Source: Candidatus Aminicenantota bacterium (GTDB taxonomy: Bacteria; Acidobacteriota; Aminicenantia; UBA2199). From it: a stretch of DNA of 32,260 nucleotides. Numbering within the stretch: the first letter of the stretch is position 1; each line of letters begins with the position of its first letter. The DNA lies in contig JAPKZM010000159.1 in the NCBI GenBank assembly GCA_026393775.1, positions 1 through 32,260 on the forward strand, written 5' to 3'. The notes under the pieces were generated by a model that was not told where the DNA came from, did no database searches, and worked only from the letters and a program-made list of their open reading frames with translations. A program made the translations under genes and the position numbers. Positions 22,478 to 30,434 of this stretch are shown here, piece after piece.

Positions 22478-24241
22478 ATGAAAATATCAAAAATTTCAAT
22501 AAGCAAATATAGGGCTTTCGATCAGAAAGTAACATTTCCTTTATCTGAACTTACAGTATTAACCGGACCCAATAATTTAGGGAAATCAACGATACTTAAT
22601 TCTTTAAATTTAATATTTGGCTCTGCAAGGCGGAATATGCAGTATAGATATATATCAAAAAAAGTTTATAATTATACAGACGATTACCCTAAACGATTTC
22701 AAGGTCATCGTGGTCGTCGTTGGCCAACTCGTTTTGAAGTTAGCCTGGATTTCACAGAAACAGATAAACAAAAAGCATTAAGAGATATAAATATCGAACT
22801 TCCAAATAGTGCTGAATTAGGCGTTGAGTTTCAGCAAATTGATTCGCGAGAAGCTCCATTTTTTTCATACTATGAAATTCTTTGGCTATCCTCTGATCAT
22901 GATCGTGAAAAATTTATTAAGTGGATAAGGGAACGAGTACGATATATTTATATTCCCGCTACACGAAATATAGAAGATTTTAAAAGAACAATATTTTCTG
23001 AACTTATATCTGGAGCAATTCATCGTGTTAGTAGAAGTCGGCAAAAAATAAAACTGTTTGAGAAATTTTATTCAGATATTCAGAGTCACCTTGCAAGTGT
23101 CGAACGAACCCTTGTTGATGAGCTTAAGAGATTTTTGCCTTCGGTTAATTCGATTAAATTTGGTATTGAACCATTAGATCTTGAACAATTAGTAAACTTG
23201 AATGATGTCGAAATACATGATGGGGCTCTCACATCACTTCTGCAAAAGGGAGATGGCTTTAAAAGCCTTTTTGTTATATCCATGTTGCAATTCATTGCTA
23301 AGCAACAATTTGGTCAGAATCTTATTTTTGGTATCGAAGAGCCTGAAGCTCATTTACACCCTTCTGCAATCTATCAGATTAAAGAAACCCTCCGTCATTT
23401 AAGTTCTTCATTTCAAACCATTATTACAACTCACTCTCCAATTATGATTCAGCGTGACAAGCTCAATAGTAATATTATTGTTCAACAAAAATCTGATGGA
23501 GAATTTGCATCAATTGCTACACCTGCAAAAAAACTTTCAGAGATCCGACAAGCATTGGGAATAAAACCCCAAGATAATATGACTACTGCTGAGGTTGTTT
23601 TAGTTGTTGAGGGCTTGACTGAAGAACGGTGCTTCGGTTATTTACTCAAAAAAGTTATTCCAGAATTAGGCGAATCACTAGATTCCGGACGAATTCGTAT
23701 ACTTTCTGCTAATGGGGCTTCAAATGTAATCGCAGTTGTCCGTGCTCTTGCAAGGGATGCGGCCAATTCAATCGTGTTTTTTGATTCGGATAATGAAGGA
23801 AATATGGCATATAAAAGTATTCTTAGTTCTGGACTGATTGACCCAGCAGATATATTCCATGTTCCTCCAAGACTTGGATGTTTAGAAACTGAGTTTGAGG
23901 ATTTATTTCTTCCTGAAATATATATAGATGCCGTTTCAGTTCGATGTGGACTAGATATTAATAGCAAAGTGTTCGAGGAGGCTCGAAAAAAATCTGGAGT
24001 GCACCAAACAAAGGCGAAAAAATGGTCACAAGTGATGAGTTCCCTGGTTTTAAATTGTGGGAAAGATTGGAATGTAATCTGCGATGTCGCAAAAGAAACA
24101 TTTTCTGACTCAATAATTAAACAAATATCCGCAATAGATATTTCAAATTTTATTTGGTTAAAAAGCATTGGGATTAGAATTAAAGATTATCTATCTGAAA
24201 ACAATTCTGGGAAAAGCAAAGCTAGATTGAGAAAATTATAA
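22478..24241 (+). CDS. OLD-family ATP-dependent nuclease (ABC ATPase + TOPRIM)
   Basis: 587 residues. N-terminal RecF/SMC-type ATPase: 'KYRAFDQ' start, Walker A GPNNLGKST at 30-38, Walker B region 'FGIEEPEAHLHP' (about 284-295) and the switch histidine H319 in 'TTHSPIM'. C-terminal TOPRIM: E378 in 'LVVEGLTEE', 'ILSANGASNV', the DxD pair D436/D438 in 'FFDSDNEG', and 'CLETEFEDLF'. OLD proteins act as ATP-regulated DNases in phage defence (P2 Old, Gabija GajA, PARIS). No UvrD-type helicase (Gabija) or reverse transcriptase (retron) lies nearby; the partner is a trypsin-like protease. ATG 22478 has GGAG 7 nt upstream. Strongly AT-rich, hence likely transferred. Confidence 0.93.
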   Translation: MKISKISISKYRAFDQKVTFPLSELTVLTGPNNLGKSTILNSLNLIFGSARRNMQYRYISKKVYNYTDDYPKRFQGHRGRRWPTRFEVSLDFTETDKQKALRDINIELPNSAELGVEFQQIDSREAPFFSYYEILWLSSDHDREKFIKWIRERVRYIYIPATRNIEDFKRTIFSELISGAIHRVSRSRQKIKLFEKFYSDIQSHLASVERTLVDELKRFLPSVNSIKFGIEPLDLEQLVNLNDVEIHDGALTSLLQKGDGFKSLFVISMLQFIAKQQFGQNLIFGIEEPEAHLHPSAIYQIKETLRHLSSSFQTIITTHSPIMIQRDKLNSNIIVQQKSDGEFASIATPAKKLSEIRQALGIKPQDNMTTAEVVLVVEGLTEERCFGYLLKKVIPELGESLDSGRIRILSANGASNVIAVVRALARDAANSIVFFDSDNEGNMAYKSILSSGLIDPADIFHVPPRLGCLETEFEDLFLPEIYIDAVSVRCGLDINSKVFEEARKKSGVHQTKAKKWSQVMSSLVLNCGKDWNVICDVAKETFSDSIIKQISAIDISNFIWLKSIGIRIKDYLSENNSGKSKARLRKL

Positions 24242-24337
24242 GCATAATTATAAGGGGATTTTATGTTAGTGATGGTTCTTGACTTTAGAAAACATTAGAA
24301 TCGGTCATTTTAAAAAACATTTTGTTTGAGAACTATA

Positions 24338-24712
24338 ATGGGAATAACTCAAATGAAAATCGTTGTAACGGTGGTGGGGTTTGTTCTGATCTTCCTTACT
24401 GGTTACTGGCTGTACAGAGTCGGCCAGCCATTTAATGCAGGCATGCTGACGCTGCACAAGCTGATCTCGGTGGCGGCGATCGTTTACCTGGTCGTCATTG
24501 TCTTGAACATCAACAAGATGGCGCCACTGAGCAAGGGCGAACTGATCGCGTGCATTATCACCGGACTGCTCTTACTCGGCGCTGTCGTAACCGGCGGCGT
24601 GCTGAGCGCGGCCAAGAACCTGCCGGCCGTTGTGCAAACTTTGCATAAGGTGTTGTCGATATTAACTGTCCTCTCCACGGTCGCTATGTTCCTCTTTTCC
24701 CGCCGCAGGTAG
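24338..24712 (+). CDS. Four-helix membrane protein, hypothetical
   Basis: About 124 residues, nearly all membrane helix: four segments (about 6-26, 38-56, 68-87, 100-118) with a basic C-terminus (FSRRR). Two repeated 'LHK' entries ('LTLHKLISVAAIVYL' and 'QTLHKVLSILTVLS') give the second and fourth helices a histidine at equivalent positions, as in small haem-b or DUF4405-like proteins; haem binding is only a thought. ATG at 24353 is an alternative start, preceded by GGGA. TATAAT at 24334-24339 overlaps the first ATG, which favours 24353. Base composition returns to core-like here, marking the end of the AT-rich island. Confidence 0.65.
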   Translation: MGITQMKIVVTVVGFVLIFLTGYWLYRVGQPFNAGMLTLHKLISVAAIVYLVVIVLNINKMAPLSKGELIACIITGLLLLGAVVTGGVLSAAKNLPAVVQTLHKVLSILTVLSTVAMFLFSRRR

Positions 24713-24765
24713 ACTGAAGCTGGACGAAAATGTAAAATGGCCTTACTTGCGGAAAAAGGGAGGCC

Positions 24766-25221
24766 ATGATGAAGAAACGTGTTCCCGTGCTTGAAGGGAT
24801 CGTCCAGGCATTCGTCGCGCTCGGCGCCCTGCCCTGCGGCGCGCTGCTGATGATCTATCCGAACGGCACCGTGCTGAGCATGCCCCTTTCCATGCTCAAG
24901 GGCTCCCCGTTCGCGACCTTCTTCTGGCCCGGACTCATCCTCTTTTCGGTCATCGGCATCGGACATACTGCCGCGGCCGTGATAAGCTTCCGCCGCCACC
25001 GCTTTGCCGGCCTGGCCGGAGCGGTCATGGGCCTCGGCCTCATGATCTGGATCTTCGTGCAGGCGAGCATGATCGGCGGCGGCCACTGGCTGCAGTACCT
25101 CTACTTCGCCCTGGGCACGGCTGAGGTCTCCTTGGCCGTTTTGCTGCTGGGCTATCCGCGGGCGACAGTAGACAAACGAGGTGACGTTGCAAAGAAATTA
25201 AATTCAGGAGAATGCCAATGA
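24766..25221 (+). CDS. Four-helix integral membrane protein, hypothetical
   Basis: 151 residues with about four membrane helices ('GIVQAFVALGALPCGALLMIY', 'FFWPGLILFSVIGIGHTAAAVI', 'FAGLAGAVMGLGLMIWIFVQA', 'YLYFALGTAEVSLAVLLLG') and a short polar tail. It resembles small DoxX-sized membrane proteins but I cannot name a family. The stop overlaps the start of the oxidoreductase gene by 4 bases (ATGA at 25218), so the two are translationally coupled and may work together at the membrane. Two ATG codons stand at 24766 and 24769; GGGAGG lies 6 nt upstream. Confidence 0.7.
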   Translation: MMKKRVPVLEGIVQAFVALGALPCGALLMIYPNGTVLSMPLSMLKGSPFATFFWPGLILFSVIGIGHTAAAVISFRRHRFAGLAGAVMGLGLMIWIFVQASMIGGGHWLQYLYFALGTAEVSLAVLLLGYPRATVDKRGDVAKKLNSGECQ

Positions 25222-26219
25222 AAGCCATCGTAACTGAACAATACGGGCCGCCGGATGTTCTCAAGCTCGCGGAGGTGGAAAAGCCCGTTCTCAAGGCGAA
25301 TGAAGTATTGATAAGGGTCCGGGCGGCATCCCTGAACGCCTTCGACTGGCATATGCTGCTGCCCGACCCGTTCATGGTCCGCCTCATGGGCGGCGGGCTG
25401 CTGAAGCCGAAGAACAGGATCCTCGGGACCGACATGGCCGGGCGGGTGGAGGCGGTCGGCGGAAAGGCAACGCAGTTCAAGACGGGCGACGAGGTGTACG
25501 GCGACCTGGCCCGGTGGGGCTGCGGCGCCTGCGCCGAATATGTTTGCGCTCCCGAGGAGGCGCTGGCGCTCAAACCCAGGAACATGACGTTCGAGCAGGC
25601 GGCGGCCGTGCCCATGGCGGCGCTCACCGCCCTGCAGGGGCTGCGCGACAAGGGACATATTCAGAAAGGTCAGAAAGTGCTGGTCAACGGCGCCTCCGGC
25701 GGCGTGGGCACGTTCGCGGTGCAGCTCGCCAAATTTTTCGGGGCCGAGGTCACCGCCGTCTGCAGCACCGGGAACGTGGACATGGCGCGCTCGCTCGGCG
25801 CCGACCATGTCATTGATTATAGCAAAGAGGATTTCACCAAGAGCGGGCAACAATACGACCTGATCCTGGCCGCCAACGGCTTTCATCCGCTCGCGGATTA
25901 CAAGCGGGCGCTGGCTCCCGGGGGGGCCTACGTCATGACCGGGGGCTCCATACGGCAGATCTTCCAGGCCATGCTCCTGGCGCCTTGGTACTCCATGACC
26001 GGCGGCAAAAAAATGGGGGGCATAACCGCCCATGCGAACCAGAAAGACCTGGTTTTTGTAAAAGAGCTCATGGAGGCCGGCAAGATGGTCCCGGTGATCG
26101 ACAGGGTCTACCCGCTGGCCGAAGTTCCCGAGGCCCTCCGCTATCTTCTTGCCGGGCACGCCAGGGGGAAAGTGGTCATAAAAGTGGAAGGCGCCGAATC
26201 CCCCCCGAGCGCGACTTAA
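25218..26219 (+). CDS. NAD(P)-dependent zinc-independent alcohol dehydrogenase / quinone reductase (MDR superfamily)
   Basis: 333 residues. N-terminal GroES-like domain ('MKAIVTEQYGPPDVLKLAEV', 'VRAASLNAFDWHM', 'LGTDMAGRVEAVG', 'GDEVYGDL'), a Rossmann domain with the NAD(P) loop 'VNGASGGVGTFAVQLAK' (about 155-171), then 'LGADHVIDY' and a C-terminal catalytic part. The structural-zinc cysteine set of classical ADHs is missing, placing it with quinone oxidoreductase-type MDR enzymes that reduce quinones or enones with NADPH. Start 25218 has AGGAG 7 nt upstream; an ATG at 25212 is too close to the ribosome site. Natural substrate unknown. Confidence 0.9.
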   Translation: MKAIVTEQYGPPDVLKLAEVEKPVLKANEVLIRVRAASLNAFDWHMLLPDPFMVRLMGGGLLKPKNRILGTDMAGRVEAVGGKATQFKTGDEVYGDLARWGCGACAEYVCAPEEALALKPRNMTFEQAAAVPMAALTALQGLRDKGHIQKGQKVLVNGASGGVGTFAVQLAKFFGAEVTAVCSTGNVDMARSLGADHVIDYSKEDFTKSGQQYDLILAANGFHPLADYKRALAPGGAYVMTGGSIRQIFQAMLLAPWYSMTGGKKMGGITAHANQKDLVFVKELMEAGKMVPVIDRVYPLAEVPEALRYLLAGHARGKVVIKVEGAESPPSAT

Positions 26220-26274
26220 GGGGCAAGCATGAGTGATCTAATTTTATATAAAAACGCGAAAGGAGGAGATCGGC

Positions 26275-26616
26275 ATGGTTAAAGATCAGATTCCCGCGAT
26301 GATCAGCCGGATCTGGCACGGTTGGACCACTCCCGAAAACGCGGACAAGTATGAGGCGCTGCTCAAGGAGGAAATTTTCGTCGGCATCCAGAACCGGCGC
26401 ATTCGCGGCTTCAAGGGCATTCAATTGCTCCGCCGCGCAATGGGCGCGGAAATCGAATTCGTCACGATCATGCTGTTCGATTCGCTGGACGCCGTCCGCG
26501 AGTTCGCCGGAAAGGATTACGAAGCCTGCGTCGTTCCCGAAAAGGCGAGAGCCGTGCTGTCGCATTTCGATGCGCGATCGCAACATTATGAAGTCCGGGC
26601 GGAGAGGAAGGGCTGA
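26275..26616 (+). CDS. Antibiotic biosynthesis monooxygenase (ABM)-like dimeric alpha/beta-barrel protein
   Basis: 113 residues. 'MISRIWHGWTTPENADKYEALL' at the start, then 'FKGIQLLRRAMGAEIEFVTIMLFDSLDAVREFAG', and 'HFDARSQHYEV' at the end follow the beta-alpha-beta-beta-alpha-beta layout of the dimeric ferredoxin-like ABM/DUF3291 group. Such proteins oxidise small aromatics or haem, or merely bind ligands; the catalytic residues are not diagnostic here. AAGGAGGAG lies about 8 nt upstream, the strongest ribosome site of this cluster. It probably belongs to the transcription unit of the upstream oxidoreductase (55-nt gap). Confidence 0.75.
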   Translation: MVKDQIPAMISRIWHGWTTPENADKYEALLKEEIFVGIQNRRIRGFKGIQLLRRAMGAEIEFVTIMLFDSLDAVREFAGKDYEACVVPEKARAVLSHFDARSQHYEVRAERKG

Positions 26617-26637
26617 ATCGGCGCATTTGGATTTAAA

Positions 26638-26919
26638 ATGGTAAAAACTATTCCTGAAAAATATCTATCCCTGCCGCCAGCGATTGTTTTGACCGTTATA
26701 AATGGAATATTTCTATATAAGTTCGCGGATTGGCTTTTTCATGGCGTCGATCGTCCTTGGGATTTAACGGCGTATGGACTTATCGTTTTGCCCTTGATCG
26801 CTTTTCTGGCCGGGATATTCATGATCGTCGGCCTGCTTCGTCGGGCGTCTTTTTGGCTTATTCTCCTGGCGGGAATAATGATTCTGGTCGTTGATGTCAT
26901 ACTCCTGGTTTTTGCTTGA
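26638..26919 (+). CDS. Three-helix membrane protein, hypothetical
   Basis: 93 residues with three membrane helices (about 12-30, 44-66, 72-92: 'IVLTVINGIFLYKF', 'YGLIVLPLIAFLAGIFMIVGLL', 'FWLILLAGIMILVVDVILLVFA'). The helix-2/3 linker is 'RRAS', placing it on the inside. Starts 21 nt after the ABM-like gene stop, with no strong ribosome site. No family recognised; it looks like part of a run of small membrane proteins. Confidence 0.6.
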   Translation: MVKTIPEKYLSLPPAIVLTVINGIFLYKFADWLFHGVDRPWDLTAYGLIVLPLIAFLAGIFMIVGLLRRASFWLILLAGIMILVVDVILLVFA

Positions 26920-26955
26920 AGAAAATGCCTCGTATATCCATAAAAGGAGGGGAAA

Positions 26956-27378
26956 ATGAGCCATGAAGATTCGATCCCCGGCGGCAAAAGTGAAGACAAA
27001 GCCGAAGGGTATCATGCCGGTTATCGGGAGTACAACAAAGCCCTGCGCACCTGGCTGGTGGCCTTTGGCATCGGCGGTCCGGTGCTCCTGATCACCAAAG
27101 AAACCGTGCTGAACAGAGTCATTCAACAGGGCAAGCTCAAGTCGATCGTGACCCTGTTTCTCATCGGCGCCGTATTGCAGATCGTCATCGCCTTTATCAA
27201 CAAGATTGAATGCTGGTACAGCTATTATTGCCAGGTCGACGAAAACTTCAGGAAATCCGGGCGTGGGCGTTTCATGTTGTGGCTGGACACCCAGTTCTGG
27301 CTGGACATTAGCTTCGATCTTGCCAGCATGATCTGTTTCGGCTTATCGATTCTTTTGCTCTACAACGCTTATTTTTGA
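26956..27378 (+). CDS. Membrane protein with polar N-terminus, hypothetical
   Basis: 140 residues. A charged 28-residue N-terminus (MSHEDSIPGGKSEDKAEGYH) is followed by helices at about 32-50 ('LVAFGIGGPVLLITK'), 62-80 ('SIVTLFLIGAVLQIVIAFI') and 115-138 ('ISFDLASMICFGLSILLLYNAYF'). Aromatic-rich middle ('ECWYSYYCQ', 'FMLWLDTQFWLDI'). Clear Shine-Dalgarno AAAGGAGG about 6 nt upstream. The layout (cytoplasmic tail plus a few helices) recalls small membrane effectors or sensors, but nothing identifies a function. Confidence 0.65.
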   Translation: MSHEDSIPGGKSEDKAEGYHAGYREYNKALRTWLVAFGIGGPVLLITKETVLNRVIQQGKLKSIVTLFLIGAVLQIVIAFINKIECWYSYYCQVDENFRKSGRGRFMLWLDTQFWLDISFDLASMICFGLSILLLYNAYF

Positions 27379-27383
27379 AAGCG

Positions 27384-27953
27384 ATGGAAGTTTTCCCTTG
27401 CGTTGAATGCGCGGGAGCCGGGCGAACATGCTGCGATCATGTTCTGGTCTATCTGACCATCGGGGATTTGGCGCGAATTTCTCATTTCACCAAGTCGGAA
27501 GATTTCTTTTCCTTCGAGGCCATAACCGAACGCTACGAGTGCGAGGACGATCCGACCTGGCTGACCTTGACCTGCGGGGAGGACGGGCGCCGGCGCGTCG
27601 TAAAACAGGCGGAAGGACAAAAATGCATGTTTCTCGCCGAGAACGGTTGCTCTCTGCCCATGACGGTGCGGCCCCTCTTATGCCGCATTTATCCCTATGA
27701 TTTCTTGAAGACGGGCATTGTCGGGATCGATTCGGATTGCCCGATCTCGGAAATGCAAGACGGCAAGCAGGTTCTTGAAAACCTGGGGATGGCGTACGGC
27801 AGGGTGGAGCAATGGCACAGGCTTCTGTATGAGGAGATCGAGTTGGAAAAAAGCAGAATAAAAATCACTTGGCCGGACAGTCGAACATCCATTTCCGACA
27901 TGCTGCCGCAATTGGGACTTGCCTTGAACGGATTGTTGCATGACAGCGAATAA
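27384..27953 (+). CDS. YkgJ-family cysteine-cluster protein
   Basis: 189 residues. Cysteines cluster at the N-terminus ('PCVECAGAGRTCC') and again in 'GQKCMFLAENGCSLPMTVRPLLCRIYPYDF' plus 'DSDCPIS', the two-half metal-binding layout of the YkgJ/Zn-Fe cluster family. The 'RP-x-x-CR-x-YP' box is characteristic. Starts 6 nt after the membrane gene stop, in the same operon. An in-frame TTG at 27375 is a weaker start. Metal identity and reaction are unknown for the family. Confidence 0.82.
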   Translation: MEVFPCVECAGAGRTCCDHVLVYLTIGDLARISHFTKSEDFFSFEAITERYECEDDPTWLTLTCGEDGRRRVVKQAEGQKCMFLAENGCSLPMTVRPLLCRIYPYDFLKTGIVGIDSDCPISEMQDGKQVLENLGMAYGRVEQWHRLLYEEIELEKSRIKITWPDSRTSISDMLPQLGLALNGLLHDSE

Positions 27954-27992
27954 AGAGACCGAAGGGATACATGCCCTTCATCTCAGGCCTTT

Positions 27993-28035
27993 GGGGACGG
28001 ATTGCCCCCTACGGGGACTTGACGTAAAAAGGTAA
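27993..28035. repeat. 43-bp direct repeat, copy 1
   Basis: Begins GGGGACGGATTGCCCCCTAC and ends GACGTAAAAAGGTAA. It differs from copy 2 (29559-29601) at one base. Contains the CCCCTACGGGG hairpin core. Lies between two genes. Confidence 0.8.
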
Positions 28036-28070
28036 AAACTTTTTGATTTTGAAAATCAGGTTGGGAGAAG

Positions 28071-28493
28071 ATGATGCCAATCGTTTCCATTGAAACTATC
28101 ACTTTGCTGCTGCGAATCGCATTTCTGGTGGGCGCCGTCACCGACGGCCTCGCCCTCATCCCCATGCTGTCGCGGCGAATCGGCGCTGCGCTGTTCGGCG
28201 GTGATTCGTCCCGCGCTAACTTTGAGTATCGTTTCGCCATGGGCATCGGCGCGGCGCTGATGGCCGGCTGGACGCTGCTCCTGCTCTGGGGGGCGGCGAG
28301 CCCGATCGCGAGGCGGGATATCCTGTTGTTGACCGTTTTTCCGGTCATATCGGGAATTGTCCTGGCTACCGTGATGGCGGCCCGCCGTGGTCTCGTTTCT
28401 GTTGCGCGCATGATTCCACTTTGGCTGCACCTTGGCACTGTAAGCTTGTTCTATATCATAGTTTATGTACTCTCGATTCCTTTCGCACAGTGA
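28071..28493 (+). CDS. Four-helix membrane protein, hypothetical
   Basis: 140 residues with helices at about 7-28 ('TITLLLRIAFLVGAVTDGLALI'), 55-75 ('FAMGIGAALMAGWTLLLLWGAA'), 83-104 ('LLLTVFPVISGIVLATVMAA') and 116-136 ('LWLHLGTVSLFYIIVYVLSI'). GGGAGAAG lies upstream. Start could be 28074 (second ATG). A hairpin follows the stop. No family recognised with confidence. Confidence 0.6.
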   Translation: MMPIVSIETITLLLRIAFLVGAVTDGLALIPMLSRRIGAALFGGDSSRANFEYRFAMGIGAALMAGWTLLLLWGAASPIARRDILLLTVFPVISGIVLATVMAARRGLVSVARMIPLWLHLGTVSLFYIIVYVLSIPFAQ

Positions 28494-28504
28494 ACCGCGC
28501 GGGA

Positions 28505-28534
28505 GAACCTGTCCTGGCTGCGGCCAACAGGTTC
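28505..28534 (+). terminator. Hairpin terminator candidate after the 28071 gene
   Basis: GAACCTGT (28505-28512) pairs with ACAGGTTC (28527-28534), with an inner TGGC/GCCA stem. The following TTCCCT is only a weak uridine tract. Confidence 0.5.
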
Positions 28535-28574
28535 TTCCCTCATGGCATGATATTTCCGACACCAGGAGTTTAAG

Positions 28575-29588
28575 ATGAAGATTGCAACGAATGGCAAGCG
28601 AGTCCGTTTGCCGGTTTGGACAATGGTCTTCCGTATATTGAACATAGCCTGCCTGATCGCGGCAGCGGGAGTGGCGGTGCAAGCAACGGAGCCGCCGGCG
28701 CAAAAACCCATGACCATGGCCGAGATCGTGGCCGCGGCCAAAACCGAAGACTGGCGGGACCTCGATCCGGAGAGCACCCTTTATCTGGAATTGGCCGGAG
28801 GGCGGGTGGTCATCGAGCTGGCGCCGGTCTTTGCCCCGCAGCACGCGGCCAACGTCAAGGCCTTGGCCCGCGAGCGCTACTTTGACGGGCTGGCGATCAT
28901 CCGCGTCCAGGACAATTACGTGGTGCAATGGGGCGATCCCGCGGCCGATGATCCGCAAAAGGTGCGCAAGATCCTTCATGCCAAAAAAAACCTGCCGGCC
29001 GAGTTCGATCGCGCCATCGACGCCAAAATCCCCTTCACCTTGCTGCCCGACGGCGACGTCTATGCCCAAGAGGTCGGCTTTTGCGACGGCTTCCCGGTTG
29101 CCCGGGACAAAGGCAGCGGCCGGATGTGGCTCACCCACGGCTACGGCATGGTCGGCGCCGGCCGCGGCAACACCAGCGACAGCGGCGGCGGCACGGAGAT
29201 CTACGTGGTGATCGGCCAAGTCCCGCGCCACCTGGACCGCAACTGCACCCTGTTCGGGCGGGTGCTCCAAGGGATGGAACTGCTATCCTCGCTGCCGCGC
29301 GCGAGCGGCCCGATGGGTTTCTATGACAAGGCGGAGCAATACGTTCCGATCAAATCGATTTGCGTCGCCGCCGACGTGCCGCTGGCCGAACGCAGCGACC
29401 TGGAGGTCATGCGCACCGATACGGATACGTTCCGGCAATTGGTCGAAGCGCGCCGCAATCGCCGCGAGGAATGGTTTCTATTCAAGGCCGGCCGCATCGA
29501 GCTCTGCAACATCCCTATTCCGCTGCGAAAAAAAGAAAAAAGAACCGGGAAAGGGACCGGGGACGGACTGCCCCCTACGGGGACTTGA
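28575..29588 (+). CDS. Exported cyclophilin-type peptidyl-prolyl isomerase
   Basis: 337 residues. N-terminal signal peptide (about 18-36, 'MVFRILNIACLIAAAGVAVQA'). The cyclophilin fold follows: 'LYLELAGGRVVIELAPVFAPQHAANVKALARERYFDGLAIIRVQDNYVVQWGDP' and, after a long insert, 'HLDRNCTLFGRVLQGMELLSSL'. The usual FHR box is IIR here, but the arginine is kept. It would catalyse proline isomerisation of periplasmic proteins. The last codons (GDGLPPTGT-stop) lie inside copy 2 of a 43-bp repeat, so the natural C-terminus has been replaced or extended by the repeat. A 110-residue C-terminal extension beyond the fold is unexplained. Confidence 0.9.
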   Translation: MKIATNGKRVRLPVWTMVFRILNIACLIAAAGVAVQATEPPAQKPMTMAEIVAAAKTEDWRDLDPESTLYLELAGGRVVIELAPVFAPQHAANVKALARERYFDGLAIIRVQDNYVVQWGDPAADDPQKVRKILHAKKNLPAEFDRAIDAKIPFTLLPDGDVYAQEVGFCDGFPVARDKGSGRMWLTHGYGMVGAGRGNTSDSGGGTEIYVVIGQVPRHLDRNCTLFGRVLQGMELLSSLPRASGPMGFYDKAEQYVPIKSICVAADVPLAERSDLEVMRTDTDTFRQLVEARRNRREEWFLFKAGRIELCNIPIPLRKKEKRTGKGTGDGLPPTGT

Positions 29589-29601
29589 CGTAAAAAGGTA
29601 A
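29559..29601. repeat. 43-bp direct repeat, copy 2, inside the cyclophilin 3' end
   Basis: Begins GGGGACGGACTGCCCCCTAC and ends GACGTAAAAAGGTAA; one mismatch to copy 1. It supplies the last codons and the TGA stop of the cyclophilin gene. Confidence 0.8.
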
Positions 29602-29654
29602 TGGAAGCCGATGGGATCAGGCCTGAAAGCGAAATTGAGTGGAGGATAAATTTT

Positions 29655-30407
29655 ATGAAATCTTTCAAACAATGGATATTTCCCGCGATGATTTTCTTTT
29701 TATTGATCTTTTTTTCATCTGGATGGAGTGAAAGCGGCAGCCCATGGAAGGAATTGCATCTAAAAAGCGGGCAAAGTCTTTGGGCAAGTTCTGAACTGGT
29801 GGAAATATATAAAGATCGCACCGTAAAATATTCCGTAAAAAACATATTCGATCATAAAACCGACACCTGCTGGGCGGAGGGGGTAAAAGGGAATGGCATC
29901 GGAGAAAACATCACGATTGTCGTCAACAAGGATATTAGCAGGATCGGCATCATCAACGGCAACGCCACGAACCCGGAAATTTATAGAAGGAACAATCGGA
30001 TAAAAAAATTAAAATGTTACATGTTCATTGCTTTCACCGCGCCGGGGTTGGTGTCTGAAGCGGACTCTTATTTATACTTCATGAAATCGGCGCAAGCATT
30101 CACGATCGATTTAAATGACTCGCCAGAGATGCAGTATTTCGATTTTCCGGTCATATTGGACGATCAGCATGAATTCAGGGAACGGGCAATGGAAGACTTT
30201 ATAAACGACCAGCAATTTTTTTTCGAACAAATAGAAAAAGAGCTTGGCGTCAGAAAAAAGAAGCAAGGCGAGGAGCGTAAACAGTTCGACAATGATTTCC
30301 TTGCCGCTTTTTCCATATATGGCTTGATTATAGAAATTGAGGAAGTCTTTTCCGGATCAAAATATCAGGACACCTGTATTTCTGAAATTAAAATTGAAAT
30401 GATTTAA
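29655..30407 (+). CDS. Secreted protein with NADase-type glycan-binding-like domain
   Basis: 250 residues from ATG 29655 (GGAGG 9 nt upstream; an earlier in-frame ATG at 29601 has no such site). Signal peptide at 1-25 ('FKQWIFPAMIFFLLIFFSSG'). Residues about 40-140 hold 'ASSELVE', 'YSVKNIFDHKTDTCWAEGVKGNGIGENITIVV', 'IGIINGNATNPEIYRRNNRIKKLKCYM', the pattern of the galactose-binding-like (discoidin-fold) domain found beside NADase/glycohydrolase proteins. The C-terminal half has a charged helix (RKKKQGEERKQ) and an 'EI-E-VFSGSKYQDTCISEIK' strand typical of that family. Probably a surface or periplasmic binding protein. Lower GC than its neighbours. Confidence 0.75.
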   Translation: MKSFKQWIFPAMIFFLLIFFSSGWSESGSPWKELHLKSGQSLWASSELVEIYKDRTVKYSVKNIFDHKTDTCWAEGVKGNGIGENITIVVNKDISRIGIINGNATNPEIYRRNNRIKKLKCYMFIAFTAPGLVSEADSYLYFMKSAQAFTIDLNDSPEMQYFDFPVILDDQHEFRERAMEDFINDQQFFFEQIEKELGVRKKKQGEERKQFDNDFLAAFSIYGLIIEIEEVFSGSKYQDTCISEIKIEMI

Positions 30408-30434
30408 AATGTGAGATCTTGCATGGAGGAGCAC

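Noticed and set aside
22478..24241. Gabija (GajA-GajB) or retron-OLD system
   Set aside because: No UvrD/GajB helicase or reverse transcriptase neighbours; the downstream gene is a small membrane protein with core-like composition.
26229..26282. 17-codon ORF overlapping the ABM-like gene start
   Set aside because: It contains the ABM ribosome site in its own reading frame and overlaps the start by 8 bases; no independent evidence of translation.
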